Shown here in pieces: positions 21,612 through 31,291 of a stretch of DNA of 64,000 bases (its first letter is position 1; each line of letters begins with the position of its first letter). Source of the stretch: Thermincola ferriacetica (lineage in GTDB: Bacteria; Bacillota; Thermincolia; Thermincolales; Thermincolaceae). A model generated the notes under the pieces. That model searched no databases, was not told the origin of the DNA, and saw only the letters and a list, made by a program, of their open reading frames with translations. Both the position numbers and the translations under genes were made by a program. The stretch spans positions 1 through 64,000 of the forward strand of contig NZ_LGTE01000003.1 in the NCBI RefSeq assembly GCF_001263415.1. Direction: 5' to 3'.

Positions 21612-22868
21612 TCAAACACTGTTCACCCGCATTATCCGTGCCCCTAGCGCGGAGTATTTTTTTTCCAAATCCTCATAACCTCTGTCAATGTGCCATATGT
21701 TTTCTATTACTGTGGCATCTTCCGCAATCAGGCCAGCCAGTACCAAAGCTGCTCCCGCCCGTAGATCCGTAGCTTCAACAAAGGTCCCGCTTAGCTTTGA
21801 GGTGCCTTTTACAATAGCTGTACGTCCCTCGATTTTGATATCAGCTCCCATCCGGCGAAGTTCATCAACATGCTTGAACCTGTTTTCAAAGATACTTTCT
21901 GAAATTATACTTGTCCCCTGCGCCACAGTCATTAGAACCATTAACTGCGCCTGGACATCGGTGGGAAACCCAGGATAAGGTAAAGTTTTGACATCTACGG
22001 CTTTGAATTTCCCGTCGCTGGCTACTTTGATCCAGTTCTGGCCCACCTGAATGTCTGCTCCTGCTTCACGCAATTTAGCAATTACTGAATCCAGATGTTC
22101 GGGGATAACATTTTCCACAACAACTTCGCCAGCCGTAATTGCCCCGGCTATCAGGTGGGTAGCTGCCTCAATACGGTCAGGAATTACGGTATGTTCGGCA
22201 AGCTCCAATTCCCCTGCGCCCTCAATTTTAATCACATCAGTTCCGGCGCCGCGCACCTTTGCTCCCAGGCTGTTCAAAAAGTTTTGCAAGTCAACAATTT
22301 CCGGTTCTTTTGCCGCATTTTTGATTACCGTCTGGCCGCGGGCCAAAACAGCTGCCATCATCAGATTTTCTGTGGCTCCGACACTTGGAAAATCCAGGTG
22401 TATTTCGGCGCCTTTCAGGCAATTTGCTCTGGCCTCCACAAACCCATGTTTTTCCGTAATTTCCGCCCCCAGAGCGGCAAAACCTTTTAAATGCAGGTCC
22501 ATAGGTCTTGACCCGATGGCACACCCTCCGGGATAAGCAGCTCTCACGTGGCCGAATCTGGCTAACAGGGGGCCCATAACCAGGTTGGAAGCCCGCATAC
22601 GGCGCATCAAATCTTCGGAAATTTCCTTCGAGCAAACGCGGCTGTTATCTAGCTTCAGGGAAGAACCCCGGCATTCTATCACAGATCCCAGATACTTGAG
22701 AACCTCTTTCATCACATCGATATCCTTGAGCTTTGGAACTTCATGAATCAAACAGCCCTTATCGGTCAGTAAACTGGCAGCCAACACGGGAAGTGTGGCG
22801 TTTTTTGCTCCGCTTACCCTGATCCTGCCATTAAGCCGCTTGCCTCCGATGACAATGAACTTCTGCAA
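21612..22868 (-). CDS. murA: UDP-N-acetylglucosamine 1-carboxyvinyltransferase
   Basis: The 418-residue EPSP-synthase-fold enzyme has VSGAKNATLPVLAASLL at the N terminus and the catalytic loop YPGGCAIGSRPMD with Cys116, the fosfomycin target. It transfers enolpyruvate from PEP to UDP-GlcNAc, the first step of muropeptide synthesis. It lies between murB and ftsQ; some spore formers carry two murA copies and a second outside this window is possible. The ATG follows GGAGGTGAC. Confidence 0.97.
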   Translation of the reverse strand: MQKFIVIGGKRLNGRIRVSGAKNATLPVLAASLLTDKGCLIHEVPKLKDIDVMKEVLKYLGSVIECRGSSLKLDNSRVCSKEISEDLMRRMRASNLVMGPLLARFGHVRAAYPGGCAIGSRPMDLHLKGFAALGAEITEKHGFVEARANCLKGAEIHLDFPSVGATENLMMAAVLARGQTVIKNAAKEPEIVDLQNFLNSLGAKVRGAGTDVIKIEGAGELELAEHTVIPDRIEAATHLIAGAITAGEVVVENVIPEHLDSVIAKLREAGADIQVGQNWIKVASDGKFKAVDVKTLPYPGFPTDVQAQLMVLMTVAQGTSIISESIFENRFKHVDELRRMGADIKIEGRTAIVKGTSKLSGTFVEATDLRAGAALVLAGLIAEDATVIENIWHIDRGYEDLEKKYSALGARIMRVNSV

Positions 22869-22888
22869 TTTGTCACCTCCAGTTTCGG

Positions 22889-23797
22889 CTACTCCCCTAC
22901 TACCTGTACTTCCAATTCCAACATAACATTAAATTTTTTATAAACCGCGTTTTTGACCTGTTCAATCAAGGTCAAAACATCGTGGGCAGTAGCGCTGTCC
23001 AGGTTTAGAATAAAATTGGCGTGCTTTTCGGACACCTGAGCGTCTCCAACGGTCAATCCCTTGCAGCCGGCTGCATCTATCAACATCCCTGCAGAAGTCC
23101 CGGCCGGGTTTTTAAAAACACTGCCGGCATTAGGTTTGCCTACGGGCTGCAATTGCCTTCTCTTTTCCAAAAACTCAGTCATGCGTTTCTTTATTTCCAC
23201 AGCAGGAGCTCTTGCTAACAAAAATACAGCTTTTGTGACAATGAAATTCTTTTGGAGTATGTTGCTGTACCGGTACCTAAAATCCAGGTCTCTTCCCGGC
23301 AAAACCAACAGTTCGCCGTCGGAGTCAAGAACATTCACCTCCTTAACAACCTCACCGATACTTTTGCCGTGTGCACCGGCATTCATAACAATGGCCCCGC
23401 CCACGCTTGCCGGAATGCCGACAGCAAATTCCAGGCCGCTCAAAGCATGGTCGGCAGCGACCCTGGCAACAACCGGCAACAGAGTTCCTGCAGGAGCAAA
23501 AATTAAATTCTGTTCCTCGTCAACCTTAATTTCCCCTGCGGCCATTTTTATGACCAGCCCCCGGATACCTCTGTCCTTGACCAGCAAATTAGAACCATTG
23601 CCCATAACTAAATATGGTATCCCATATTTTTTGGCAAGTTTTATAGCGGCCCAACAGTCTTCAATATCTTCCGGAATAAGCATGAGGTCTGCCGGCCCGC
23701 CTATCCGCCAGGTGGTATGTAATGACATCGGTTCGTTTACGAGGATTTCACCGGATATGAGATTTTGCAGTTCCTCTCTGAACCTGCAAATGCTCAT
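22889..23797 (-). CDS. murB: UDP-N-acetylenolpyruvoylglucosamine reductase
   Basis: The 302-residue FAD enzyme is of the shorter Gram-positive type. It has the FAD-binding VMGNGSNLLVKDRGIRG, SGLEFAVGIPASVGGAIVMNAG split over residues 110-135, and the catalytic RYRYSN. It reduces the enolpyruvyl group to lactyl, giving UDP-MurNAc. Its ATG directly abuts the murC stop (TAA-ATG), so the two are translationally coupled. Confidence 0.96.
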   Translation of the reverse strand: MSICRFREELQNLISGEILVNEPMSLHTTWRIGGPADLMLIPEDIEDCWAAIKLAKKYGIPYLVMGNGSNLLVKDRGIRGLVIKMAAGEIKVDEEQNLIFAPAGTLLPVVARVAADHALSGLEFAVGIPASVGGAIVMNAGAHGKSIGEVVKEVNVLDSDGELLVLPGRDLDFRYRYSNILQKNFIVTKAVFLLARAPAVEIKKRMTEFLEKRRQLQPVGKPNAGSVFKNPAGTSAGMLIDAAGCKGLTVGDAQVSEKHANFILNLDSATAHDVLTLIEQVKNAVYKKFNVMLELEVQVVGE

Positions 23798-25177
23798 TTA
23801 CTTTCCCTCTTTCAACCGTCTGACCAACTCAACCCCTACGGCCCATATGTTCCCTGCTCCAAGGGTTAGAACCAGGTCGCCCGACCTGGTATTAGCCAGC
23901 AAAAATTCGAGAATATCTTCTTCAGTCTTTAAAAAATAAACCGGCGCCGTAGTATGTTTTTTGACTTCATCGATGATCAGTTGGGCGCTGACCCCGGCAA
24001 TAGGTTTTTCGCCGGCGCTGTATATTTCAGTAATAATGATAATATCAGGACCATGGAATGCTTCACCAAATTGTCTGTACAGGAATTTGGTCCGAGTAAA
24101 CCGGTGAGGTTGAAACACACTGATTATCCTTGTAAAACCTGCCTTTTGGGCGGCTTGCAAAGTAGCTTTCAGTTCGGTAGGATGATGGGCATAATCATCA
24201 ACAACAGTTATGCCTTTTACCTGTCCTATTAATTGAAACCGCCTTCCCACACCGGTAAAGCTGGCCAGAGCATCTGCCACCTGCTCGAAGCTTAAACCTA
24301 CCAGCCGACCAACAGCCAAAGCGGCCAGGGCATTGGCTAAATTATGCTCGCCGGGAACATTAAGCCGTAACTTGCCCAAATATTCGTTCCTGTAAAAAAC
24401 GTCTACAGAACTTTGCGTACCCTGGCATAATACATTTCGACCTTCATATTCAGCCGGCACTCCAATACCGTAGCTGATAAAAGGCTTCTTTAATTTGTCG
24501 GCCAGAACCTTTACTTTGGGACTGTTGAAGCATAAAATGCAAAAACCTTCGTCGGGAATTTTTTCGGTAAACTCCTGGAAGGCTGCATCTATTTTCTCCG
24601 TTGAGCCATAATAATCCAGGTGATCGTCTTCAATATTGGTTATTACTTCAATATAAGGAGACAGCTTCAAAAAAGACCCGTCACTTTCGTCCGCCTCAGC
24701 CACCAGGTATTCTCCCTTACCCAGCTTGGCATTGCTACCTATATCGAATAATTCCCCTCCGACGACTACCGTAGGATCCAGGCCGTTTTTTTCCAGCACA
24801 AGCGCAATCATTGAAGTAGTGGTCGTTTTTCCATGAGCTCCAGCTACTGCAATCCCTTTTTTCTCTGCCATTAAACCGGCCAGCACATCGCCCCGGTGTA
24901 GTATCTTCAATCCCTTCTTCCTGGCTTCCGCCAGTTCCTCGTTATCCGGGGATATTGCGGAGGAAACTACTACGACTCTAATTTCTTCCGATATATTTTC
25001 CCGACTATGGCCGAGATAAACCTTTGCCCCAAGTTCTTTTAATTGAGAAAAAGTGCGGCTGCTCTTGATATCAGAACCACTTACTCTCATACCTTTTTGC
25101 AGCAAAATTCTTGCTAAACCGCTCATCCCGGCGCCGCCGATACCGATAAAGTGAAATTGTGTCTGGTCCTTACCCAA
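23798..25177 (-). CDS. murC: UDP-N-acetylmuramate--L-alanine ligase
   Basis: The 459-residue Mur ligase has an N-terminal Rossmann-like domain (FHFIGIGGAGMSGLARILL) and the ATP loop AGAHGKTTTTSM. The central HPTELKATL block and a C-terminal domain follow. It adds L-Ala to UDP-MurNAc. The TTG start has a rather distant AGGAG (12 nt). The 132-bp gap to murG holds a direct repeat GGACAAGTT and a CATACTATA box, so an internal, possibly sporulation-specific promoter is possible but unproven. Confidence 0.96.
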   Translation of the reverse strand: MGKDQTQFHFIGIGGAGMSGLARILLQKGMRVSGSDIKSSRTFSQLKELGAKVYLGHSRENISEEIRVVVVSSAISPDNEELAEARKKGLKILHRGDVLAGLMAEKKGIAVAGAHGKTTTTSMIALVLEKNGLDPTVVVGGELFDIGSNAKLGKGEYLVAEADESDGSFLKLSPYIEVITNIEDDHLDYYGSTEKIDAAFQEFTEKIPDEGFCILCFNSPKVKVLADKLKKPFISYGIGVPAEYEGRNVLCQGTQSSVDVFYRNEYLGKLRLNVPGEHNLANALAALAVGRLVGLSFEQVADALASFTGVGRRFQLIGQVKGITVVDDYAHHPTELKATLQAAQKAGFTRIISVFQPHRFTRTKFLYRQFGEAFHGPDIIIITEIYSAGEKPIAGVSAQLIIDEVKKHTTAPVYFLKTEEDILEFLLANTRSGDLVLTLGAGNIWAVGVELVRRLKEGK

Positions 25178-25309
25178 TGACTTGTTCAGCTCCTTCCCGG
25201 CAAAAACCTTATCGTATCAACCGAAAGCTCTACCCTATAGTATGCAGATATTGATTAGAGGGTGAATGAACTTGTCCTTTTTAATGATACAACTTGTCCA
25301 ATCGAAGCT

Positions 25310-26416
25310 CTATTTTAAAAGGTTTTGCGCTAATTTGACTATATTTTGCAAGGCATCTGGCCTTCCCAGTGCCTTTGACTTTTCCGCCATTTTATGCCAA
25401 AGTTGTATATCCTGGCGTAGGAGTTCAACGTTTTCGATAATCTTACGCCCCGTCAATTCGGCGTCTTTAATCATAACTGCCGCACCCTTGTCCACAAGGG
25501 CTCTCGCATTGTATTCCTGGTGGTTTTCCGCCGCGTAGGGATATGGAATTAAGATGCTTGGAATTCCTTTGGCTGTAATCTCGGCTATCGTAGTGGCGCC
25601 GGCCCGGCATACAATGAGGTTTGCGGCGGCGAGGGCCGCGGGCATATTATGCAGATAAGGCCTAATGATGATATTGTTGAGCTTGGCCGGGTCCAAGCCC
25701 CGCAGCTTCAGCCTGTCATTTAATTCGTGATAACCCGATTCGCCGGTGACCAGCAATAGCCGGACACCCGCATGGTTATGGAAATGTTCCAGAACTTCCA
25801 CCATGGCCAGGTTGATAGACCTGGCTCCTCTGCTGCCGCCAACAACCAAAACATTGAACCGGTCGGGTGCAAAACCCAGGTCTGTTCCATCCTCCGGCCT
25901 GGCATTAAGGATTTCCGGCCTGACAGGCAGACCGGTGACAACAACTTTCCCGGGATTTTTAAAATACTTGACCGATTCCGGAAATGTGGTTGCCACCCGA
26001 TTAACTAGTCGGGCCAGCAGTTTATTGGTTATGCCGGGGAAAGCATTTTGTTCATGAATGAGCGTCGGAATTTTTTTCAGTACAGCCGCCAGAACTACAG
26101 GGCCGCATACATAACCTCCGGTGCCGATAACAATGTCAGGCCTGAATTCGTCCATAATCTGCATGGCCTGAAAAAAACCTTTGGTCACTTTAAGCAAAGA
26201 AGAAAACAACCGCACCCCTATTTTCCTCGGCAGCCCTTCAACCGTAACAGTTCTGAAAGGAACCCCGGTCTGCAGGACAATCCCTGCTTCCAGGCCTTTG
26301 GCCGTGCCCACATAAAGGACTTCAGTACCCGCTTCGGCTTCCTGAAGGCCTTTGGCTATTGCCAAAGCCGGATATATATGACCCCCTGTTCCTCCCCCGG
26401 AAACGATAACCTTCAT
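25310..26416 (-). CDS. murG: UDP-GlcNAc:lipid I N-acetylglucosaminyltransferase
   Basis: The 368-residue GT-B enzyme has the membrane-facing N-terminal SGGGTGGHIYPALA, the LIHEQNAFPGITN motif and the UDP-GlcNAc site CRAGATTIAEITAKGIPSIL. It converts lipid I to lipid II on the inner face of the membrane. It follows ftsW by 11 bp. Confidence 0.97.
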   Translation of the reverse strand: MKVIVSGGGTGGHIYPALAIAKGLQEAEAGTEVLYVGTAKGLEAGIVLQTGVPFRTVTVEGLPRKIGVRLFSSLLKVTKGFFQAMQIMDEFRPDIVIGTGGYVCGPVVLAAVLKKIPTLIHEQNAFPGITNKLLARLVNRVATTFPESVKYFKNPGKVVVTGLPVRPEILNARPEDGTDLGFAPDRFNVLVVGGSRGARSINLAMVEVLEHFHNHAGVRLLLVTGESGYHELNDRLKLRGLDPAKLNNIIIRPYLHNMPAALAAANLIVCRAGATTIAEITAKGIPSILIPYPYAAENHQEYNARALVDKGAAVMIKDAELTGRKIIENVELLRQDIQLWHKMAEKSKALGRPDALQNIVKLAQNLLK

Positions 26417-26427
26417 TTGTTATCCCC

Positions 26428-27531
26428 CTAACGGACTGAGCCATACTTGGAAATATTGAGCAAAATACCTACACCGATTAAGGTAAAGATCAGGGATGAA
26501 CCGCCAAAACTGATCAGTGGCAGCGGAATTCCCGTTACCGGCATGGAGCCGGTAACCACGCCAATGTTTATGATGGCCTGCAGCGCTACCATTGTAGTGA
26601 TGCCTACGGCCAGCAAACTGGAAAAGGAATCAGGCGAACTTAGGGCAATCCGGAAACCCCGCCATACAAAAAGTATGAAAAGCAGCAACACCAGACTTCC
26701 GCCCAAAAATCCCAACTCCTCACCCAATACGGCAAAAATAAAATCAGTGTGTTGTTCGGGCAAATAGAAAAACTTCTGGTGGCTTTGCCCCAGGCCCAAA
26801 CCAAAGAGTCCTCCGGAACCCAAGGCATATAGTGACTGAATAATATGAAATCCGCTGCCCAACGGGTCTGCCCAGGGATCAAGAAATGCCAGGAACCGCC
26901 GCAGTCGGTAAGGTTCAAAAGCTATTGCCAGGCCGACTGCCCCTATCCCCGCCAGGGCCAGAGCAGATAAGTGCCTAGCCTCGGCTCCCGCTGCAAACAA
27001 CATGACGAAAACTGTGCCGGCCACAGATACTGCTGTCCCCAGGTCTGGTTGCAGTAATATAAGACCGCAGGCCAAACCGAGAATCAACAAATTGGGCAGT
27101 AGTCCCTGGGAAAATTTTTTTATCTTGTGTTTTTGCACTGATAACCCATAAGACATAAAAATTACCAGGGACAGTTTAACCATTTCTGAAGGTTGTATCG
27201 TAAACGGTCCTAAACCAATCCAGCGTTGCGCGCCTTTAACGGTTTTCCCAATGCCAGGCAGGAGTACCATAACTAGCAATGAAAAAGCCAAAACCAGAAA
27301 AGGAATCGCCATTTTCTTGTACTTCCAGTAGTCTATCCCCATGGCCAGCATCATAGCACCAATCCCGACGCTGGCCCATAAAAGCTGTTTCTTGAGGTAA
27401 TAATATGTATCGTGCAACCTTTCATGGGCTGTAACCTGGCTCGCGCTGTAAACCATAACGATACCTATAACCAGCAGTAAAATTGTGGCCATAAACAGCA
27501 AAAAATCCGGTGATTTTTTACGCAGGGTCAA
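26428..27531 (-). CDS. ftsW: SEDS peptidoglycan glycosyltransferase, FtsW/SpoVE type
   Basis: The 367-residue integral membrane protein has about ten helices. It carries the SEDS signatures GPFTIQPSEMVKLSL, LLQPDLGTAVSVAG, the HTDFIFAVLGEELGF loop and GIPLPLISFGGSSL near the end. With its class B PBP partner it polymerises septal peptidoglycan. In spore formers the copy in this cluster may be SpoVE for the cortex; FtsW and SpoVE cannot be told apart here. The TTG start is 7 nt after GGAGG. Confidence 0.93.
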   Translation of the reverse strand: MTLRKKSPDFLLFMATILLLVIGIVMVYSASQVTAHERLHDTYYYLKKQLLWASVGIGAMMLAMGIDYWKYKKMAIPFLVLAFSLLVMVLLPGIGKTVKGAQRWIGLGPFTIQPSEMVKLSLVIFMSYGLSVQKHKIKKFSQGLLPNLLILGLACGLILLQPDLGTAVSVAGTVFVMLFAAGAEARHLSALALAGIGAVGLAIAFEPYRLRRFLAFLDPWADPLGSGFHIIQSLYALGSGGLFGLGLGQSHQKFFYLPEQHTDFIFAVLGEELGFLGGSLVLLLFILFVWRGFRIALSSPDSFSSLLAVGITTMVALQAIINIGVVTGSMPVTGIPLPLISFGGSSLIFTLIGVGILLNISKYGSVR

Positions 27532-27535
27532 AGCG

Positions 27536-28900
27536 CTACCTCCTTAAACTCAGGACAACCTCCTTGAATTTTTCCCCGCGTTGTTCGAAATCTTTGAACA
27601 TGTCCCAGCTTGCGCAGGCCGGTGACAGCAGAACTATCTCTCCGGGATTGGCAACTTCAGCAGCTTTTCTCACCGCTTCTTCCAAAGTATGAGCACGGTA
27701 GATATTACTGAAACCGACTTTATTCATGCTCTCTATAATCTCGTCGGCACACTCGCCCAAAACCACCAGCGCCCTGACCTTTTCCCTGACTTTGGCCGCA
27801 AAAGCAGTGAAGTCACTGCCTTTATTGCGGCCTCCCGCAATTAACACCAGGGGTTGATCATAAGAATCCAGGGCCTTCATGGCTGCATCCGGATTTGTGC
27901 CTTTCGAATCATTAATATACACCACTCCGTCGATTTCAGCAACATGTTCCATCCGGTGCGGGACACCCCTGAAGGTACGCAAGACTTCCGCTATAACCTC
28001 CGGTTCCACGCCCAGGGCTGCTGCCGCCGCCGTGGCCGCCAACGCATTTTCCAGGTTATGGTTGCCCCGAATAAAAATATCTTTAACCGAACAAACATCT
28101 TTGGAGCCCTGGCCCAGGTCAATAATAATTCTGTCCTGCCGGACATAGACCCCTTTTTCTAACTTATGCCGGCGGCTGAAAAATATAACCTGGGCTTTAA
28201 CCTGTTCTGCCCAAGCAGCCACCTTCGGGTCATCAAAATTCAGTACCGCAAAATCTTCGGGGCCCTGGTTTTCAAAAATTCGCGCTTTGGCCAAAATATA
28301 ATTTTCAAAGGTGCCATGCCTATCCAAATGGTCAGGCGTAAAATTCAGAATGATGGACACCTTCGGTTTAAACCGGTGGATGCATTCCAGTTGAAAACTG
28401 CTTACTTCGGCAACAATAATGTCTTCCCGTGCATATTTTTCAACCTCCGCCACCAGCGGCAGCCCAATATTGCCCCCGACCAATACCCGCCGGCCCGCGG
28501 CCTTAAAGATTTCCCCGGTCAGAGTCGTGGTGGTGGTCTTTCCGTTGGTGCCGGTAATGGCCACGACCGGCGACCGGGCAAACCGGTATGCCAATTCCAG
28601 TTCACTAAGCAAAGGTACTTTGCGTTCCAACGCCTGCCGCAGGGGTTGTTCCGTTAAAGGAACTCCTGGGCTGGTGACAACCATGTCAAAGCTATCAGGC
28701 GTCACCTCGGGGTACGCCCCCGCTGCAACAGTCACTTTCTTTGGCAGGCTGTTTACAGCCTGCCCCAGGTCCTGCCTCGCTTTTTTGTCAGTGATGGTTA
28801 CAGAAGCTCCCTTGCCCGCCAAAAAGCCAGCCACCGCCAATCCGCTTTTGCCAATCCCTACCACCAGTACTCTCTTATTTTTTAAGTTTAAAGCTTCCAT
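27536..28900 (-). CDS. murD: UDP-N-acetylmuramoylalanine--D-glutamate ligase
   Basis: The 454-residue Mur ligase has an N-terminal Rossmann domain (VLVVGIGKSGLAVAGFLAGKG), the ATP loop AITGTNGKTTTTTL, and the carbamylated-Lys/His region LNFTPDHLDRH. The C-terminal domain contains INDSKGTNPDA. It adds D-Glu to UDP-MurNAc-L-Ala. It lies between mraY and ftsW with short gaps. Confidence 0.97.
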   Translation of the reverse strand: MEALNLKNKRVLVVGIGKSGLAVAGFLAGKGASVTITDKKARQDLGQAVNSLPKKVTVAAGAYPEVTPDSFDMVVTSPGVPLTEQPLRQALERKVPLLSELELAYRFARSPVVAITGTNGKTTTTTLTGEIFKAAGRRVLVGGNIGLPLVAEVEKYAREDIIVAEVSSFQLECIHRFKPKVSIILNFTPDHLDRHGTFENYILAKARIFENQGPEDFAVLNFDDPKVAAWAEQVKAQVIFFSRRHKLEKGVYVRQDRIIIDLGQGSKDVCSVKDIFIRGNHNLENALAATAAAAALGVEPEVIAEVLRTFRGVPHRMEHVAEIDGVVYINDSKGTNPDAAMKALDSYDQPLVLIAGGRNKGSDFTAFAAKVREKVRALVVLGECADEIIESMNKVGFSNIYRAHTLEEAVRKAAEVANPGEIVLLSPACASWDMFKDFEQRGEKFKEVVLSLRR

Positions 28901-28913
28901 ACCAATTCACATC

Positions 28914-29882
28914 CTAACCTGACTCATACATTCCTAGTATTCCCAAAACAGCCCCTGCCACAGCCAGCAGCCAGAAAAAAATAACTATTTTCCATTCCGA
29001 CCAGCCCTTCAATTCGTAATGATGATGTAAAGGACTCATCAGAAAAACTCTTTTCCCGGTAGTTTTAAAAGAAATAACCTGAATGATTACGGACAAAGTA
29101 TCCAGCACGTAAACAATACCAATAATCGGTAAAAAAAGTTCTGTTTTAGTGACCACAGCCAGTCCCGCCAGCGCTCCTCCCAAAGCAAGGGAACCTGTAT
29201 CTCCCATAAACACTTTGGCCGGATGAGCGTTATACCTTAAAAACCCGATACAGCCACCGGCAACAGCCGCTGCTACAACAGCAACCCCTGTTTTACCCAT
29301 CATTAGAGCGACTATTATATACGCAACCGCCGCCACAGCCGTAACTCCGGCTGCCAATCCATCCAGCCCATCGGTAAGGTTTACAGCATTAGTTGTGGCA
29401 ACTATGACCAAGGAACCCAGCAGCAGATAAAGGGGCACCCCCAAATTCACCCGGAGCTGGCCACCGAAAGGAATAATCAGGTCCGTTCCCCGGTTTAACA
29501 CAAATACTGCTACAGTGAGCATCAAAGCTGCCGAAAAAAATTGGCCGACCAGTTTATGCCGGGCCCTAAGCCCCAGGTTTCTTCTCATAACCACCTTAAT
29601 ATAGTCGTCGATAAACCCTAATAAGCCGAAAAGGGTTAAGCCTGCCAAGACTAATAAAACATCGCCCGTCTTATCCGCAATGAGCAGAGAGGCAGCTCCG
29701 ATGGCCGTAAGAAACATTATTCCCCCCATGGTGGGAGTGCCGGCTTTTTTCAGGTGCTTTTGCGGGCCTTCGGCCCGAATATATTGCCCGAATTTTAATT
29801 TGTGTAAAACAGGAATCAGTATTGGCCCCAACATTATAGAAATTAGTAGTGAGACCCCTAGTCCTGATACTACTTTTTCCAC
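28914..29882 (-). CDS. mraY: Phospho-N-acetylmuramoyl-pentapeptide-transferase
   Basis: The 322-residue membrane enzyme has about ten helices. It shows the catalytic GFIDDYIKV (Asp-Asp), the nucleotide-binding NAVNLTDGLDGLAAG, FMGDTGSLALGG and the MSPLHHHYELKGWSE loop. It makes lipid I from UDP-MurNAc-pentapeptide and undecaprenyl phosphate. GTG start 29882 follows GGGGGAG. Confidence 0.97.
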   Translation of the reverse strand: MEKVVSGLGVSLLISIMLGPILIPVLHKLKFGQYIRAEGPQKHLKKAGTPTMGGIMFLTAIGAASLLIADKTGDVLLVLAGLTLFGLLGFIDDYIKVVMRRNLGLRARHKLVGQFFSAALMLTVAVFVLNRGTDLIIPFGGQLRVNLGVPLYLLLGSLVIVATTNAVNLTDGLDGLAAGVTAVAAVAYIIVALMMGKTGVAVVAAAVAGGCIGFLRYNAHPAKVFMGDTGSLALGGALAGLAVVTKTELFLPIIGIVYVLDTLSVIIQVISFKTTGKRVFLMSPLHHHYELKGWSEWKIVIFFWLLAVAGAVLGILGMYESG

Positions 29883-29903
29883 TTTCTCTCCCCCTACCCC
29901 CGC

Positions 29904-31280
29904 TTAGGCGCAGGTAATTCCTTCCACAATTTTTTCCATTTTCATTCCCCGCGAACCTTTTACCAATACCAGGTCGCCGGCTTTCAATATATTATTAAGA
30001 ATCTCCAATGCCTCATTGTTATTTCTACTCACATAAATATTTTTCCTATCCATACCCGCCGCTTTAGCCGCTTCTGCAATGTGCAGTGCTAATTCCCCAA
30101 CAGTTACCAGGATATCAATTTTTAAATTTTGCACAGTTTCTCCTACTTCGCGGTGTCCCTGTACTGTCCGTTGTCCCAATTCATACATATCCCCTAAAAC
30201 GGCAACTTTTTTCCCTGCACAGGGCATCTCGGCAAGTATGCGGACAGCAGCTTTACTTGATGCAGGATTGGCATTATATGTATCATTGATTATTTTCAAG
30301 CCATTGCAGTCAATAATCTGCAGCCTCATACCGCTAAGCACAACATTATGCAAACCTTCCATGCACATTTCCCACGAAAGCCCTTCCTGCAAACCGACTG
30401 TAATGGCCGCCAGGGCATTATATATGTTGTGCCTGCCAGGTACCGGCAGGTGGAAAACCTTTGCAATCTTGTCGCGTATTACGGTGAAACTCGCACCGGC
30501 GCCCATGTTACATTTTATGTTGTCGGCATAGACGTGATTGGAATGATCCATACCATAGAATATTACTTTTGCCCTCGTCAGGTGCGCATACTTTCGCTGC
30601 CAGGGGTCGTCACCGTTCAAAACTGCATACCCGCCGACAGGAATATGCGGCAGCAGCTCAGTTTTCGCCCGGGCAATATTTTCCACTGTTCCCAATCGCT
30701 CCAGGTGGGTTTCGCCGATATTTGTTATTACTCCGGCGGTAGGACAGGCAATCCGGGCCAGGAAATCTATTTCCCCGAGCCCACGCATGCCCATTTCCAC
30801 AACCACGGCGCCATGAGACTCGTCCAAACCCAAAAGGGTCAGGGGAAGCCCAATTTCGTTGTTAAAATTACCCAATGTTTTCAGAACCCGGTATTTTGTC
30901 TCCAACAAAGCAGAAATCATATCCTTGGTGGTCGTTTTACCGTTGCTGCCTGTTACGGCTACAACCGGCCCGGAAAACTTCTTTCTGTTATACCGGGCAA
31001 GTTGTTGCAAAGCTGTCAGAGTATTATCGACCAAAAGGATATCACCGTCGGGAAGGTCTTGCTGCATCCGGCTCACAATTACCCCATGCGCCCCAAGCTG
31101 CAAAGCCTGCTCTAGAAACTCATGGGCATCAAAACGCTCTCCTTTTAACGCCACAAAAAGGCTGCCCGGAACTATCTGCCGCGAATCGGTACAAACCTGT
31201 GTATAAACGCGGTCCGCATTTCCTTTTACCATGCGTGCCTTGATAGCGCCGGCAATTTCTCCGAGTGTCATTTTATACAT
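29904..31280 (-). CDS. murF: UDP-MurNAc-tripeptide--D-alanyl-D-alanine ligase
   Basis: The 458-residue Mur ligase has the ATP loop AVTGSNGKTTTKDM, VVEMGMRGLGEIDFLARI, and the C-terminal NDTYNANPASSKAAV and VLGDMYELG motifs specific to MurF. It adds D-Ala-D-Ala to complete the pentapeptide. The ATG at 31280 lies 8 nt after GAGGT. Confidence 0.97.
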   Translation of the reverse strand: MYKMTLGEIAGAIKARMVKGNADRVYTQVCTDSRQIVPGSLFVALKGERFDAHEFLEQALQLGAHGVIVSRMQQDLPDGDILLVDNTLTALQQLARYNRKKFSGPVVAVTGSNGKTTTKDMISALLETKYRVLKTLGNFNNEIGLPLTLLGLDESHGAVVVEMGMRGLGEIDFLARIACPTAGVITNIGETHLERLGTVENIARAKTELLPHIPVGGYAVLNGDDPWQRKYAHLTRAKVIFYGMDHSNHVYADNIKCNMGAGASFTVIRDKIAKVFHLPVPGRHNIYNALAAITVGLQEGLSWEMCMEGLHNVVLSGMRLQIIDCNGLKIINDTYNANPASSKAAVRILAEMPCAGKKVAVLGDMYELGQRTVQGHREVGETVQNLKIDILVTVGELALHIAEAAKAAGMDRKNIYVSRNNNEALEILNNILKAGDLVLVKGSRGMKMEKIVEGITCA

Positions 31281-31291
31281 AGTTCATTACC

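Noticed and set aside
25178-25309. Sporulation-type promoter before murC (AC-N17-CATACTATA)
   Set aside because: The -35 element is only two bases, and a CATAnnnTA match can occur by chance. With no spore-specific context at this gene it is mentioned but not annotated.
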